Notes: generated from the letters alone by a model not told the origin. DNA of 64,000 bases from Pinus tabuliformis (GCA_031772625.1 CM062820.1:1078183369-1078247368), one strand, 5' to 3'; shown: positions 43,330 through 55,183, counted from the stretch's first letter. Made by a program: numbers and translations.

Positions 43330-45300
43330 CTAAGCCAAATATTCTACTATGTTATAGTTTTTCACTACTCGAACTTGAGGGTTGAATGTAGAATTATGTA
43401 CAACGCCTTTAGGTGGTTTTATTGTTAACTCTGGTGCAATGGCTGGTGGAATAGGATCAGATGAAGTCAAAGTCGAAGTATTTGGTTGATTTGAATCCTG
43501 GTTATTCGACGACGATGATGGATTACCATAATTTTTACTTTGTGTAGACACCAAAACATCAATTTTAGGCTTAGAGTCAGATAGCATAAGCACTTGTGAA
43601 GTGGAAGCATGATCTGTAGCAACCAAATGGGTCTCTGAATTCGAAAAAGGATCTGTCAACTCAGTGGATGGACTAGAAGTCTTAAGAAGTTTTGAGACTT
43701 CAGAGTGGTGAAGACAGTCTCGCGTAAAATGCTCCTCGTTACAGATTAAACATGGATAATGAGGTTTCCTACATGGAGAAGAGGAATCAGATGATTTCTC
43801 GTGAGGGGGAGGATTTTGTTTCTTTTTAGCTTTCCCATTCTTCTTGCTTCTAGGTTTCTTTTCATTCTTACCTTTGTCAGGTGACATGGCATTAATTTCG
43901 GAAGAAAGAGTATTATCAGATGCACTAGAAGTTTTATTGGAAATAACAAGTGTTTGACCAGATGGTCTACCTGATGTTTGTGTGCTTGAAGAACCAATCA
44001 CACTGTCACTGACATGAGAGTCCTTACTAGATGGAGGTGGAGGAATAGTAAAATCTGGTCTGGGTGCATTTGGAATTTTGTCATAGAGCATGCCAGACTA
44101 GGTGTAAATCAAGTCTAAGTATTGGGCATGAGAAATTACTTGCTCTTCAGTGACAACTCCTCCTTTAGCCACATCCTTGGTGATAGATGGAAACAAGGAT
44201 TTTATAAACCACTCAGCTAAAAGCTGATCAGGAACATAAGTTTTGACCATTCGACGACGACGACGCCACTCATGAATATGATCAGAAATGTGAGTAGCAG
44301 TAGTCTATTTAAAGTTGGTCAACAGTTCCGTTCCAGTTTCATATATGATGGGTAACTGGAAGTGGGTTAAAAACGTGGTGGCTAAGGATGTAAAGTTATC
44401 AAATGAAGCTTGTGGTAATTCAATATACCACTTTGCAGCCGGACCAATAAGTGTTCGCTGGAAAAGACGTAGTCTAACTGAATCATCATTTAGGGAGTTG
44501 GATGAACACCATAAATGAAAAGTCATAACATGGTTGGACGGGTCTTCTCCAAGGTTTCCATTGAATTTCAGAATATCGGAAGGAAATTTATGAGGAATCA
44601 CCGGCCACCAAGGTGCATAAATAATTGGATCATTGGTAAGCCGATTTAAATCCAGTAATTCAAGTGTTGCGACAAAAGGCAACTGTCTATTGAGGTCAGG
44701 TTGAGCATAACCAGGGTAAGATGGAATTGCTTGGGCAATAGGCCTTTGCATACCAGCATAAGGAATCTGCTACTGGTAACCTTGATAGGGGTAAGTTTGT
44801 TGAGCAAATCCAGTATAAGGTGGTTGTTGGGCACTAGGATAAATTTGTTTTTGTCCAAACCCAAGATAGGCTTGTTGACTAGGACTTGGGTAAACTTTTT
44901 GTTGACCAAACCTAGCATGGGCTTGTTGACCAAGTCCAGGATAAGTTTGGTATTGTTGTTGATATTGTGGCTGCCATGGTTGTTGATTTAACAGTTGTTG
45001 TCAACCAATGTAAGTTTGACTAGGTTGTGAATAAATTAAACCAGTATAAGTCTGAGTCATTCCACTAAATGGTAAATTGGCCTGAGGTTGTTGGATTCCA
45101 GGCACAAATGGTTTATAAAACAACCTCAGAAGACTGAATCTGTAAATCTAAAACTTGGGGGTCAGAGGTTGAAGGACCTTCTTGCAAAGGTTGAGATATA
45201 ACTAACTGAGCTTACGACTGTGGTAAAGTCGTAATGACAAGCGTAGTAGGTATGGATGAAACATATTGCATAGGCTGTGATGGATACATAAGCGTTGGTT
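43330..45300 (-). pseudogene. gag: Tat element gag, capsid and zinc-knuckle part
   Basis: The minus strand continues gag beyond the Copia insertion. A Q/Y/P-rich region (45300-44750, many stops) leads to the capsid domain ('FPSDILKFNGNLGEDPSNHV', 'LRLFQRTLIGPAAKWYIEL', 'EWRRRRRMV'). A serine-rich, basic linker with 'KKNGKAKKKQN' and the knuckle 'YPCLICNEEHFTRDC' (CX2CX3HX4C, near 43757-43710) follow, then a T/S-rich tail. A 253-codon open piece (44091-43330) covers linker and knuckle. Confidence 0.85.
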
Positions 45301-45305
45301 GAATG

Positions 45306-45935
45306 TGTTGAGTATGGAGCATGATTGTTTAGAGGTCTTTGTTTCAGCCGGATGTATACCCCAGGAAGTTTGTACACCCCTCCACGCGGGGGTTGCAGGG
45401 GGGACTTGTCCCTCCCGCGGGGGTTCGGGGGGGCCGATCCTCCCCGGCTGGGGGGTCCAGGGGCCAGCGATCCCCCGGCGTGGGTTCGGGGGCAGGGCCC
45501 CTGAAGCTAAAAACAGATGTAAAATTGCCTTGTAAAAGTATAGTAATTTCTAATCAATCTGGGCCGTTCATTAGGCGGATGATCTAACGGTAGAACTTAT
45601 GTTTAGTTTAGGGCTTTTTGCCCTAGAAGGCAACCCCTCTCTTTGTATGAGGGCATTGTCTTTGAGGCTGTGTAATAGATGTGTATTCTCTGAGCGACAA
45701 ACAAAGAGGTGAGACTGTGAGAGAAAACAGAGGATATTACAGCGGATCTGTTGTAGGTTGTGTCTCTTCATTTTGCTGGATAATAGAAAGGAAGGACTGG
45801 CTATTCAGGGCGGACGTAGCCCAAACTGGGTGAACCATGTATATCTGTGTCTCTCTTGTTTTATGCATTTTCTATGTTTATATTTCTGCAATATTTTATG
45901 TGTTCCATTTCTCCGTAATATATAATTTTCTAACA
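45306..45935 (+). repeat. 5' LTR of the Copia at 45306, with GC-rich U3
   Basis: 630 bp. Between about 45380 and 45500 there is a dense series of G and C runs (GGGGG, GGGGGG, CCCGCGGGGG, GGGGGGG, GGGGGG), unlike the AT-rich surroundings. It ends TTTTCTAACA. The CTTTGTATGAGGGC block and the CCCAAACTGGGTGAA block are shared with the solo LTR at 1063. Confidence 0.93.
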
Positions 45936-45937
45936 AC

Positions 45938-45948
45938 TGGTATCAGAG
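45938..45948 (+). other. Primer binding site of the Copia at 45306
   Basis: TGGTATCAGAG, two bases after the 5' LTR; initiator tRNA-Met type. Confidence 0.9.
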
Positions 45949-46010
45949 TCGAAGGTCTATTTGGTTGATAAACTCACAGGAAAGAAGGGTTGCTCATTTG
46001 AGTGGGAGCA

Positions 46011-48095
46011 ATGGCAGAAGATGGTAAGTTTAGGGTCAAGAAATTTAATGGCCAAAACTTCTCGCTGTGGAAGATGCAAATGGAAGATTATCTGTATCAG
46101 AAAGATCTATACCTACCATTGGGCAGAAAAACAAAGATGCTGATAAGTATGACAGATGAAGAATGGAACCTTCTCAATAGAAAGGCACTCGAAATAGTAC
46201 GGTTGTGCCTCGCAATGTCGGTTGCCTTCAACATTTCGAAGGAAACAACGACAGAGGTTTTGATTAAAGCATTGGAGAAACTATATGAAGAACCCTCAGC
46301 CTCAAACAAGGTATTTCTTATGAAACAGTTATTTAATATGAAGATGTCAGAAGGTGGATCTGTTGCAGACCATTTAAATGATTTTAATACTGTTACAAGT
46401 CAGTTATGTTCTGTAGGGGTAAACTTTGATGATGAAGTTAGAGCTCTGTTATTCTTGTGCTCATTACCAGAAAGTTTGAATGGTTTAGTAATGGCCATTA
46501 GTAACTTTGTTTCTGGATCTACTACTTTAAAGTTTGATGATGTTGTCAGTGCTATCCTTAGCGAGGAAATGCAACGGAAAATCTCCGGTGAGACATCGGG
46601 TAATGCTTTGAGTGCAGAGTCTAGGGGAAGAAAAATGGAAAGGGGAAAGAGCTCAGGATATCACAGTAAATCAAGGAAAGGTAGATCCAAGTCTAGATCG
46701 GGAATAGTGTGCTAGAAATGTGGAAAGAAAGGACACCTAAAGAAAGACTGTAGATCTCAGAAGGGAAAAGAAGGAGATGGATAGCAAGAAAACAATCATG
46801 AAGCAAATGTGACAGGTGAGGTGTTACAAGATGCTTTGATTCTTTCTTTCGAAAATATTATTGATTCCTGGGTGGTAGATTTAGGGGCCTCATTCCATGC
46901 CACACCTGATAAGAAATACTTTCATGACTATGTTCAAGGATATTTTGGACAAGTTCATTTGGGTGATGATAAACCCTGTAAAATTGTTGGAATGGGTAAG
47001 GTTCTTGTAAAACAGCAAAATGGAAACCAATGGCTACTAAAGGAGGTAAGGCATGTTCTAGATCTAAAGAAAATTTTTATTTCAACAGGGCAGTTAGGCG
47101 GTGAAGGTTGTGTGACAACTTTCACAGATAAAGCTTGGAAGGTCACCAAAGGAGCCCTGGTAATAGCGAAAGGCGAAAAGGTTGGTATATTGTATTTATG
47201 CAATGGTATTTCTAACTTTGTTAATGCTTTAACTTCCAAAGGAGTAGACGCAGCATTATGGCATCATAGGCTCAGACACATGAGTGAAAAAAGGATGAAG
47301 ATTATTCACTCAAGGAATTTGTTGTCGGGTTTGAAGAATGTTGATTTGGACTTTTGTGAGAATTGCATTTATGGAAAATAGAAGAGAGTCAGATTTCTCA
47401 GAGTTGGGAAAGAAAAGAAGAGCGAAAATTTAGCGCTTGTGGATACAGATGTATGGGGACCTACTCAGGTATAATCTATCGGTGGCTCTCGTTATTATGT
47501 TACTTTTGTTGATGATGCAACTAGAAAAACTTGGATTTATTGTATTAAGAATAAATCTGATGTATTTGATACTTTCAAGAAGTTGAAAGCTTTGGTTGAG
47601 ATTGAGACAGGAAAGAAATTGAAGTGTCTTAGATCAGACAATGGAGGTGAATATTGCAACAAAGAGTTTGATAGGTACTGTTCAGAGCATGGAATTCATA
47701 GAGAGAAGACAGTTCCAAGAACATCACAAGAAAATGGTGTGTCAGAAAGGATGAACAGAACAATCATGGAGCGTGCAAGGTGCATGAGATTGCATGAAGG
47801 ATTGCCTTTACAGTTTTGGGCAGATGCTGTGGATACTGTTGTTTATCTAATAAGTAGAGGGCCTTCAAGTTCCTTGGATGGTGGTGTTCCAGAGGAAGCA
47901 TGGACAGGTAAAAAGGTAAACTACTCTTTTTTAAAGCCTTTTGGTTGTGAGGCCTTTGTCCATATTGATAAAGAAAATAGAACAAAGCTTAAAGCAAAGT
48001 CAAAGAAATGTACCTTTATTGGATATGGTGTTAATGATTTGGTTATTGCTTATATGACTATGAAAATCACAAAATCATTAGAAGTAGAGATGTAA
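46011..48095 (+). pseudogene. gag-pol: Copia gag, protease and integrase in one broken frame
   Basis: From the ATG at 46011 ('MAEDGKFRVKKFNGQNFSLW') one frame carries gag, the zinc knuckle, protease ('SWVVDLGASFHAT', with L for S in DSGA), the GAG-pre-integrase block ('LWHHRLRHMSEKRMK') and integrase ('CLRSDNGGEYCNKEF', 'SQENGVSERMNRT'). In-frame stops lie at 46713, 46780, 47379 and 47472. The first replaces the Trp of the knuckle (C-stop-KCGKKGH), and the third and fourth are at expected Gln positions. The frame is lost near 48060, shortly after 'KCTFIGYG'. The protein would make particle, maturation and integration functions; this copy is dead. Confidence 0.9.
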
Positions 48096-48112
48096 TATTC
48101 AATGAAAAGGTC

Positions 48113-49917
48113 TTGTATAAGAATCAGTTGCAGGAAAAGAAACAGGAAAAAGAAAACAAGGAATACACGGTTCTTGATGAAATCACTGAAAAAGTAAAGG
48201 TGCCTGAAAATAATAATAATCAACAACCACAACAACAGCAACCACCACAACAGCAACAAGCACCCCAACCACCTGAAAGTGGTGTTAGAAGATCTACCAG
48301 GATAAGTAGACCCCCTGAACGATACTCTCTTTCATTATATTATTTATTGTTGACTGATTCTGGTGAACCCGAATGTTATGAAGAAGCAATGCAGGTTGAA
48401 AGCAGGAAGAAGTGGGAGGTAGCCATGGAAGAAGAGATGGAATCCTTAATGCATAACCAGACTTGGGACTTAGTCAAGTTGCCTGCAGGAAAAAATACAT
48501 TGAAGAATAAATGGGTTTACAAGTTGAAGGAAGAAGATGGAGGAAAACAAAGGTACACAGCTAGACTTGTGGTGAAGGGGTTTGCACAGAAGAAAGGTAT
48601 TGATTTTGATGAAATATTTTCTCCTGTTGTTAAAATGACTTCAATCAAAACTATTTTAAGTCTAGTAGCAGCTGAAGATTTGCATCTTGAACAGTTAGAT
48701 GTAAAGACATCCTTTCTCCATGGGGATTTGGAGGAAGAGATATATATGCAGCAGCCACAAGGATATGAAGTGAAAGGGAAGGAGAAACTAGTGTGCAAGT
48801 TGAAGAAGAGCTTGTATGGCTTAAAATAGGCTCCAAAGTAGTGGTATCTAAAATTTGACAAGTTTATGTCTGAACAAGGTTATACTAGATGTCACTCTGA
48901 TCATTGTGTTGATTTGAAAAATCAAAATGATGGCAGCTATATTATATTGTTATTGTATGTAGATGACATGATTGTTGCAGGGTCTAACATGCAGGAAATA
49001 AATATGCTCAAAAGAAAATTGGCAAATTCATTTGCAATGAAGGATTTGGGAGCTGCAAAACAAATCCTTGGTATGAGAATAACTAGAGACAGGAAAAATC
49101 GCAAATTAACATTGTCTCAGAATGAGTACATACAAAAGGTGTTGAAAAGATTTAATATGCACAATGCAAAACCAGTTAGTGCACCTTTTGCTAGCCATTT
49201 CAAACTTAGTAAGGAAATGTGCCCAAAGACCCAAGAATACATGGATTATATGTCTAAAGTTCCATATGCATCAGCAGTTGGAAGCTTAATGTATGCAATG
49301 GTCTGCACAAGGCCTGATATTGCACATGCAGTGGGAGTTGTAAGAAAGGACATGAACAATCTAGGAAAGGAACATTGGATGGCAGTGAAATGGATTCTCA
49401 TATATTTAAAAGGTACCACAAATCAAGAATTATGCTTTGGTGGTTCAAACATTTCTCTACAGGGATATGTTGATGCAGATATGGCAGGTGACAGAGATAA
49501 CAGGAGGAGCACTACAGGATATGTATTTACTGTTGGTGGAACAGCTGTCAGTTGGGTTTAAAAAATCCAATGTGTTGTTGCACTTTCAACAACAGAAGCA
49601 GAGTATGTTGCTGCTACAGAGGCTAGTAAAGAAATGATTTGGTTACAAAGGTTTATGGGTGAATTGGGTAAGGAGCATGATATGGGCACGTTATACAGTG
49701 ATAGCCAAAGTGCCATTCATCTTGCAAAGAACTCATCATTTCATTCCAAGACTAAACACATACAGCTCAAGTACCATTTCATACGATCGGTGTTGGAAGA
49801 TGGAGAGTTGAAGCTGGAAAAGATACACACCAGCTAGAATCCTGCAGATATGCTAACAAAAGTTGTAACTAGGGAGAAACTGAGAATATGCTCAGTTTCA
49901 ATTGGTCTTCAAGGATG
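48113..49917 (+). pseudogene. pol: Copia RT and RNase H
   Basis: A frame shifted relative to integrase. After a Q/P-rich linker come 'RRSTRISRPPERY', 'WVYKLKEEDGGKQRYTARLV', 'FLHGDLEEEIYMQQPQGYEV', the catalytic 'LLLYVDDMIVAGS', 'KDLGAAKQILGMRI' and 'PYASAVGSLMYAMVCTRPDI'. RNase H gives 'GYVDADMAGDRDNRRSTTGY', 'YSDSQSAIHLAKN' and 'KTKHIQLKYHFIR'. Stops at 48827 and 48839 stand at conserved Gln positions ('YGLK-stop-AP', 'K-stop-WYLKF'); others are near 49559 and 49835. Confidence 0.9.
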
Positions 49918-50003
49918 ACGATGAATATGAGAAATAGCCAAGTCTAAAGAGGATTCATTTTCCAACAAATGTAGCAGTGGTGGAGTTGCTACAATCATTC
50001 TCC

Positions 50004-50014
50004 AAGTGGGAGAT
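50004..50014 (+). other. Polypurine tract of the Copia at 45306
   Basis: AAGTGGGAGAT directly precedes the 3' LTR; it is the standard plant Copia sequence. Confidence 0.9.
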
Positions 50015-50647
50015 TGTTGAGTATGGAGCATGATTGTTTAGAGGTCTTTGTTTCAACCAGATGTATACCCCAGGAAGTTTTTGTACACCCCTCCACGCAG
50101 GGGGTATGGGGGGGGACTTGTCCCCCCTGCAGGGGTTCGGGAGGGCCGATCCCCCCCCCAGCTGGGGGGTCCAGGGGCCAGCGGTCCCTCAGCGGGGGTT
50201 CGGGGGTAGCGCCCTAGAAGCTAAAAACGGATGTAAAATTGCCTTGTAAAAGTATAGTAATTTCTAGTCAATCTGGGTCATTCATTAGGTGGATGATCTA
50301 ACAGTAGAACTTATGTTTAGTTTAGGGTTTTTTTCCCTAGAAAGAAACCCCTCTTTGTATGAGGGCATTGTATTTGAGGCTATGTAATAGATGTGTATTC
50401 TTTGAGCGAGAAACAGAGAGGTGAGACTGTGAGAGAAAATAGAGGATATTACAGCGGATCTGCAGTAGGTTATGTCTCTTCATTTTGTTGGATAATAGAA
50501 AGGAAGGATTGGCTGTTCGGGGTGGACGTAGCCCAAACTGAGTGAACCATGTATATTTGTGTCTCTCTTGGTTTATGCATTTTCTGTGTTTATATTTCTG
50601 CAATATTTTATGTGTTCCATTGCTACGTAATATATAATTTTCTAATA
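50015..50647 (+). repeat. 3' LTR of the Copia at 45306
   Basis: 633 bp, partner of 45306-45935 with many differences, several of them C/T or G/A. It ends CTAATA (mutated CTAACA), then GAATG. Confidence 0.93.
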
Positions 50648-50652
50648 GAATG

Positions 50653-51833
50653 GGCATTATAGGCTACCACTGACAAACAGTCATTCCGGGCTGACCTAAA
50701 GACGATGACATATTGCCGTATGGTTGCCCCCGTGAAAATGGAGGATAAGGAGATTGTGCATATTGTTCTTCATGTGGGGGTAATGCAGTGTAAAGTGGAT
50801 ACATTGGACGGTAACCAGATAGACCAACTTGATATTGAATTGATGGATGAAACTGTTTAGTATCCATAAGTGAAGAACCAAGTAAAATTCATGTGGACGA
50901 CATGGGTGAAGACCATGGACTAGAAGCAACACCTGAGTGAGTTCCAGATAAAGATTGGTAACCCGGTGGGACAGACGGAACACCATACATATGTGACTCA
51001 GGTGTTGTGGTAAACATCGAAGAAGTAGCGACAGTGGATTCTGCCACAGCTGTAACAGATGGTACAGTATGGGATGTTGATTCTGCCATAGTCAAATGAC
51101 CCAATAAATGTCCTAATGAATCAATGGGAGTCTGAAAGTAATCAGGATCAAAAGGAGTAGTAAAATGAGGAGTATGAGGATAAAGATAAAGCTCGGGTCC
51201 AAAGCGAGTTGGAGTTCTGGGTGTTTCTTCTTCAGGTTCCTCTTTAATTGAAATCAAACCAGGTGGAAGGATTTCACCGTCAGGTCCATAATAGATTTCT
51301 GGTATTTGACTTTACAGTAAAGGGGAAGTCTCAATAGTTACATATGTCTAAGGATAAACCAGTCGATTGTCTTCTGGTACGGGAACAACTTCTGATTGTT
51401 CAACTTCAAGATCCAAGTGTTCTGGTAAAAGAACAACATGTTCAGGTTGAGCTTCTTGAACAACTTCTGGTTCAGAAGTAACTTCTGATTGAACTGTGAT
51501 AGGTTCAGGATCAACTTCTAGTTGAACAGGTTCAGGTTTAGAAGTAATTTCTTGTTGAACAACTTTGGGTTGAGAATCAACTTCTTGTTGGACAACTTGG
51601 GTTACCGTTTCACTAAGTTCACTTTTAGTGTCCTCAGGTAACTGTAAAGGTTCCACTTCAGTAACAGATGTACCAGTAATTGTAGGAGTAACTGGAGTCA
51701 CAGTACTTACTAGTATAGGTGACTCTGGTAATTCAGATGAAGAACCAGAAGTTTGTGATGTATTGGGTTTAGTTAAATGAGACTGTTTTTTTTGGTTAGG
51801 TGTAGCTTCAGGGGGTAAGGGCGATTTACTCAT
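50653..51833 (-). pseudogene. gag: Tat element gag, N-terminal part
   Basis: The minus-strand ATG at 51833 opens 'MSKSPLPPEATPNQKKQSHL'. A low-complexity stretch rich in P, V, E and Q follows ('VQQEVDSQPKVVQQEI' type units), then 'EEETPRTPTRFGPELYLYPH' and a P/Y/Q-rich region up to the Copia insertion. Stops lie near 51348, 51315 and 50887. No enzymatic motif; the N-terminal region of Tat gag is poorly conserved. I place it in gag by position between the primer binding site and the capsid domain. Confidence 0.65.
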
Positions 51834-53238
51834 TGTCCTCCGTGAACAACGGGGTAAGGGGTAAGGGTTGATGTTCCTCCACGATTGCTGATTAATTTTA
51901 TTGCAAAAAGAAATAAACAAAAATAGGGTAATCTAGGAAAAAGGATTACCAAGCAACTGTGAACTACAATATACTGCCTCAGTAAACCAAGGAATTAACA
52001 TACGTGCATGCAATCTCCCTAAATGTTGTGTTCAGTGTATCAATGTACAAGGTGGCTGACTCAGTTACCTAAGGATGGATAGTAACCTAATGTAGTCCTC
52101 TCATATTAACCGAAAGTACATGGAGGCCCAATCCATCTTAATGTTGTTTAATGCAAAACCGCACAGTGAGAGCATTCCTTTATAACTTTTGTACTATAAC
52201 ACCACCCTATATACCTGAAGGTACGTGGACGAGCTACAATATACTTATGTACGTGGAATGAGGTATCACACTCGGAATGTATCGCAGACAATTAACGACA
52301 ACTACTATGTTTTATGATGTTGGAACACGTCTCTAGCCTAGAACCTCTAAATGTTATTCGTTAGGTGACAATGCTCCATTAGGTTAATTGAGATAACTTT
52401 TAAGTTGATCTTGATTAAGAGTTTGTCTTTCAGGTTCACCACGTGATGTCTTTGAAATTCCTAGAATGCAACTATGATGAGAAACATTCTTTTCATTTTA
52501 TTTGAACAATGAAAACCTTAACTACAAGGGATAGAGCAATCAAAATGTTTAATCAAAGAGCATAGAGCACATCTAATGCAATTTCCCTATACTATTCCTA
52601 CAAGCACACACAAACCTCTAATTGCATAATGCAAGTTTTTCTTTTCAATTCCCTTAATGTTTAGATGAACAAAAGGAAACTAAATGCACATACAATCAAT
52701 CAATACTTTTCGCAAGAAATGAAGACTTTACAACAGTTCCTTTTTGAAAGAAATGAAGACTTTACGACACTTCCTTTTCAGAAAAGATTAATCGACTATA
52801 AGCTAACTTTGACAATGGATTGATAATGATAAAGAAATCATTTAAGAAACACTAAACAATCAAGGCAAATGTAGGTCTAAGAGGAGAAATACAACTTGAT
52901 TTCAGAACCACAAGAATCATTGATCTTTCAGCAAGCAAAAACAAAAGCAACTTCGGAAAAATCAAACCAAAGGTGGGTTTTTTAGCCTAAGAGGTATCAA
53001 CACAGGCTAGAGTGGGAGACAATGCACTGCAGTGCACTGCCTCTAAGCTAGGGGCTATTTTGCAGTGCAATATGTCAATACTAACACTGCACTGTTGCCA
53101 GAGAGTCAAATCAAGAGACATTCAAGCACAATTTTTGACTAAAAACACTTCAAAAAGACTGAAATAAGATCAATAAAGTCAAGAAAAGTCTACTAGGGTG
53201 TAATATGATGAGGGTAAGCCACCAAGAACGATAGTCGT
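51834..53238 (-). other. Leader region of the Tat-lineage element
   Basis: Untranslated sequence between the primer binding site and gag. It matches 59257-60600 of the plus-strand derivative in reverse complement, for example the GTACTTTCGGGTATAT blocks near 60250-60390 and their counterparts near 52100-52250. It holds a perfect palindrome TGCACTGCAGTGCA at 53023-53036 and two AAATGAAGACTTTACGACA-type repeats near 52720-52770. Confidence 0.75.
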
Positions 53239-53256
53239 TCCCCAGTATGGTCACCA
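53239..53256 (-). other. Primer binding site of the Tat-lineage element (decayed)
   Basis: On the minus strand TGGTGACCATACTGGGGA; the intact version in the plus-strand relative is TGGCGACTCCGCTGGGGA. The type is that of Tat/Ogre-like elements (probably tRNA-Arg). Confidence 0.75.
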
Positions 53257-53266
53257 ATTTTTTATA

Positions 53267-54171
53267 TGGAATTTGCATCTACGGATTAACACATTTTCCC
53301 TATCCGTCACTCCCACTTGAACTAAATCCGCTCAAAAGGTACCTGTATCAAGATAAACAAAAACAAGAAACAATCAAAGCATACATGATCTATCCACTAT
53401 AAAACAATGGAATCAAAGACATTGAAACACATAATCTTCACAGATATGAACAATAACATGAGAAAAGGAATAAACTCTTTATTAATGTAGAAGGAAGAGT
53501 ATCACCCAATACAATTCGATCCTGTGTCACTCCTCCAGCTTTAGTCCAACCCTCGCCACATCAAAAGCACACCAATCCAGCAACATAACATTGCTTGACA
53601 TGAAATCAATTCTCAAACCAACATAATTTCCTTACAAACTTCAGATTCTAGCCCCCTTATCACTATGATGAGTGCTCAATTTATAGGAAATGGAGGTGGT
53701 TTTGTCATAAATGAGGGTATTGAATGGCCTTCCAAAATTGAAGTTAGTTTCCATGGAGTAAGGGATGAGAGGATAGGAGGTTAATGGATCCTTAGCCTAT
53801 CCAATTTCGAGCTCATAAGAGGAGATAAGAGATGGGATCCTTCTAGAATCATCTAGAATGAAGGAATATTCCCAGAACCCTATGCAAATTTCGCTCAATC
53901 TCACCCAATGCAGGTCAAAGAGGGCCTAAGTGCACTTCAGTGCAGGCCACGGTGGACCTGCCTGCTCTGTAGTGCAGTTACCCCTGACCAAGGCTGTGTT
54001 GGTGTCCCAAGGAGGCATTTTAGCAAGGCTTCAGGAAAGGAAACTTTCATAGAAGGAAGAATTCAATGTGATGACTTGTCTAGGGCATGTAACAATTGAA
54101 TTAGGGTTTGATGAGCCCTAATAGTATTGATATGAATGTAGGGAGTGATGTGTCCAAATAGACTTGTAACA
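53267..54171 (-). repeat. 5' LTR of the Tat-lineage element
   Basis: 905 bp, TG...CA on the plus strand, reading TGTTACAAGTCTATTTGG at its minus-strand start. TATA box TATAAATT on the minus strand (53678-53685). It lacks a block of about 117 bp that the 3' LTR has. Confidence 0.9.
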
Positions 54172-54477
54172 TTTAGACCCAAGTCTTGAACTACTTGGCC
54201 AACAAATACCCTGTAAGCATCAACGTTTTTAATATAGAATGGTTGGAGAAGGTCCCATTGGGGATGATTATAATAACCGTAGAACTTTTAGCTAGAGATC
54301 TTGTTAAGGGATGAGTCATTTCACCATAGCAACAAGTTTTTCACATCTCAAAAATTCATATAAATAATCCTTAAATATCCATAATTATAACACTAAATAC
54401 ATAAAGAACACATTCATTATAATACATAAGACTTGTAGAAACCAAATATAGATATATTTTTCATTCATTCATTATAT
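54172..54477. other. Spacer between the Tat 5' LTR and the tandem array
   Basis: AT-rich, no gene or known repeat seen; the right part may be a degraded edge of the tandem array. Confidence 0.5.
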
Positions 54478-55180
54478 AAACCATATAGTTACATAGAAAA
54501 CTAACATATACACTCTCCATTATAGAAGTTTAGAGATTTACAAGGACACCTCAATTAAGAGTCTATACTCTTCCCTATTACTCTTTATGACCTCTCTTCA
54601 ATCTCTCTATTTAAATCCTTTTACAAGTTTCTCCTCATGGGGACCAAACAAATCAAACCATAGGTCAATTACAAAATTATACACTCAATAATTACAAATT
54701 CTCAATTTCCCGCACAATGTGCTTGGTTCCATCGCATGGTGTTCTTTTCATAGTTCCTTTGCTCAAAATTTCACTTACGCGGCACAATGTTCTTGATTAT
54801 TAATTCACTTTCACGATACAGTGTCGTTTGGCATAATTCTTCAAAACTTGGCCTCCCCTTAGTGTTAATAGCATGGGACTTTATCATTATTTGTTTCATT
54901 GCCTTTTTTCATAGGAAATATGAGTTTAGAAAAATATAGTGAAAAAATTGTTATGAAAATGAAAATAGGGAAATTTCATGGCATTGAAATGAGGATTGAA
55001 TGATGAATCCATTAGTATCAAGTCATCTGCCATATATGGAAGATTTTAAATGTTTTGACCTTTTGGAGGTTTCATTTAATTGAAAATTTTGTAAAGAGAA
55101 TTTACTTATAAATCCTAACTTGAGATTAAATTCTCAACTAAGGGTTTACAAATGCTTTATAGAGTGTTTATAAATCCTTA

Positions 55181-55183
<3 letters not shown>

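Larger units (their letters stand above)
45306..50647 (+). mobile_element. Copia element nested in the Tat gag
   Basis: 5,342 bp, TGTTGAG...CTAATA, with target duplication GAATG (45301-45305 and 50648-50652). LTRs of 630 and 633 bp, primer binding site, gag-pol in Copia order, purine tract. It interrupts the Q/P-rich part of the Tat gag, whose reading resumes at 50653. A solo LTR of the same family is at 1063-1662. Confidence 0.95.
23892..54171 (-). mobile_element. Tat-lineage Ty3/Gypsy element (minus strand) with nested insertions
   Basis: The 3' LTR (23892-24913) and 5' LTR (53267-54171) match each other and the plus-strand LTR at 58201-59227. From high to low coordinates the internal order is primer binding site, gag, protease, RT, RNase H, integrase, a second RNase H, an antisense ORF, a long 3' region, purine tract. 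Subtracting the chromovirus (10,453 bp) and the Copia (5,342 bp) leaves about 14.5 kb, the usual size of large Tat/Ogre-like elements. Every frame is broken. The outer flanks (TTATA and TTTAG) are not a clear target duplication, so an end mutation or inter-element recombination is possible. Confidence 0.85.

Noticed and set aside
53908-54099. Small ORF in the Tat 5' LTR
   Set aside because: It lies within an LTR, is not kept in the other two LTR copies, and has no domain.
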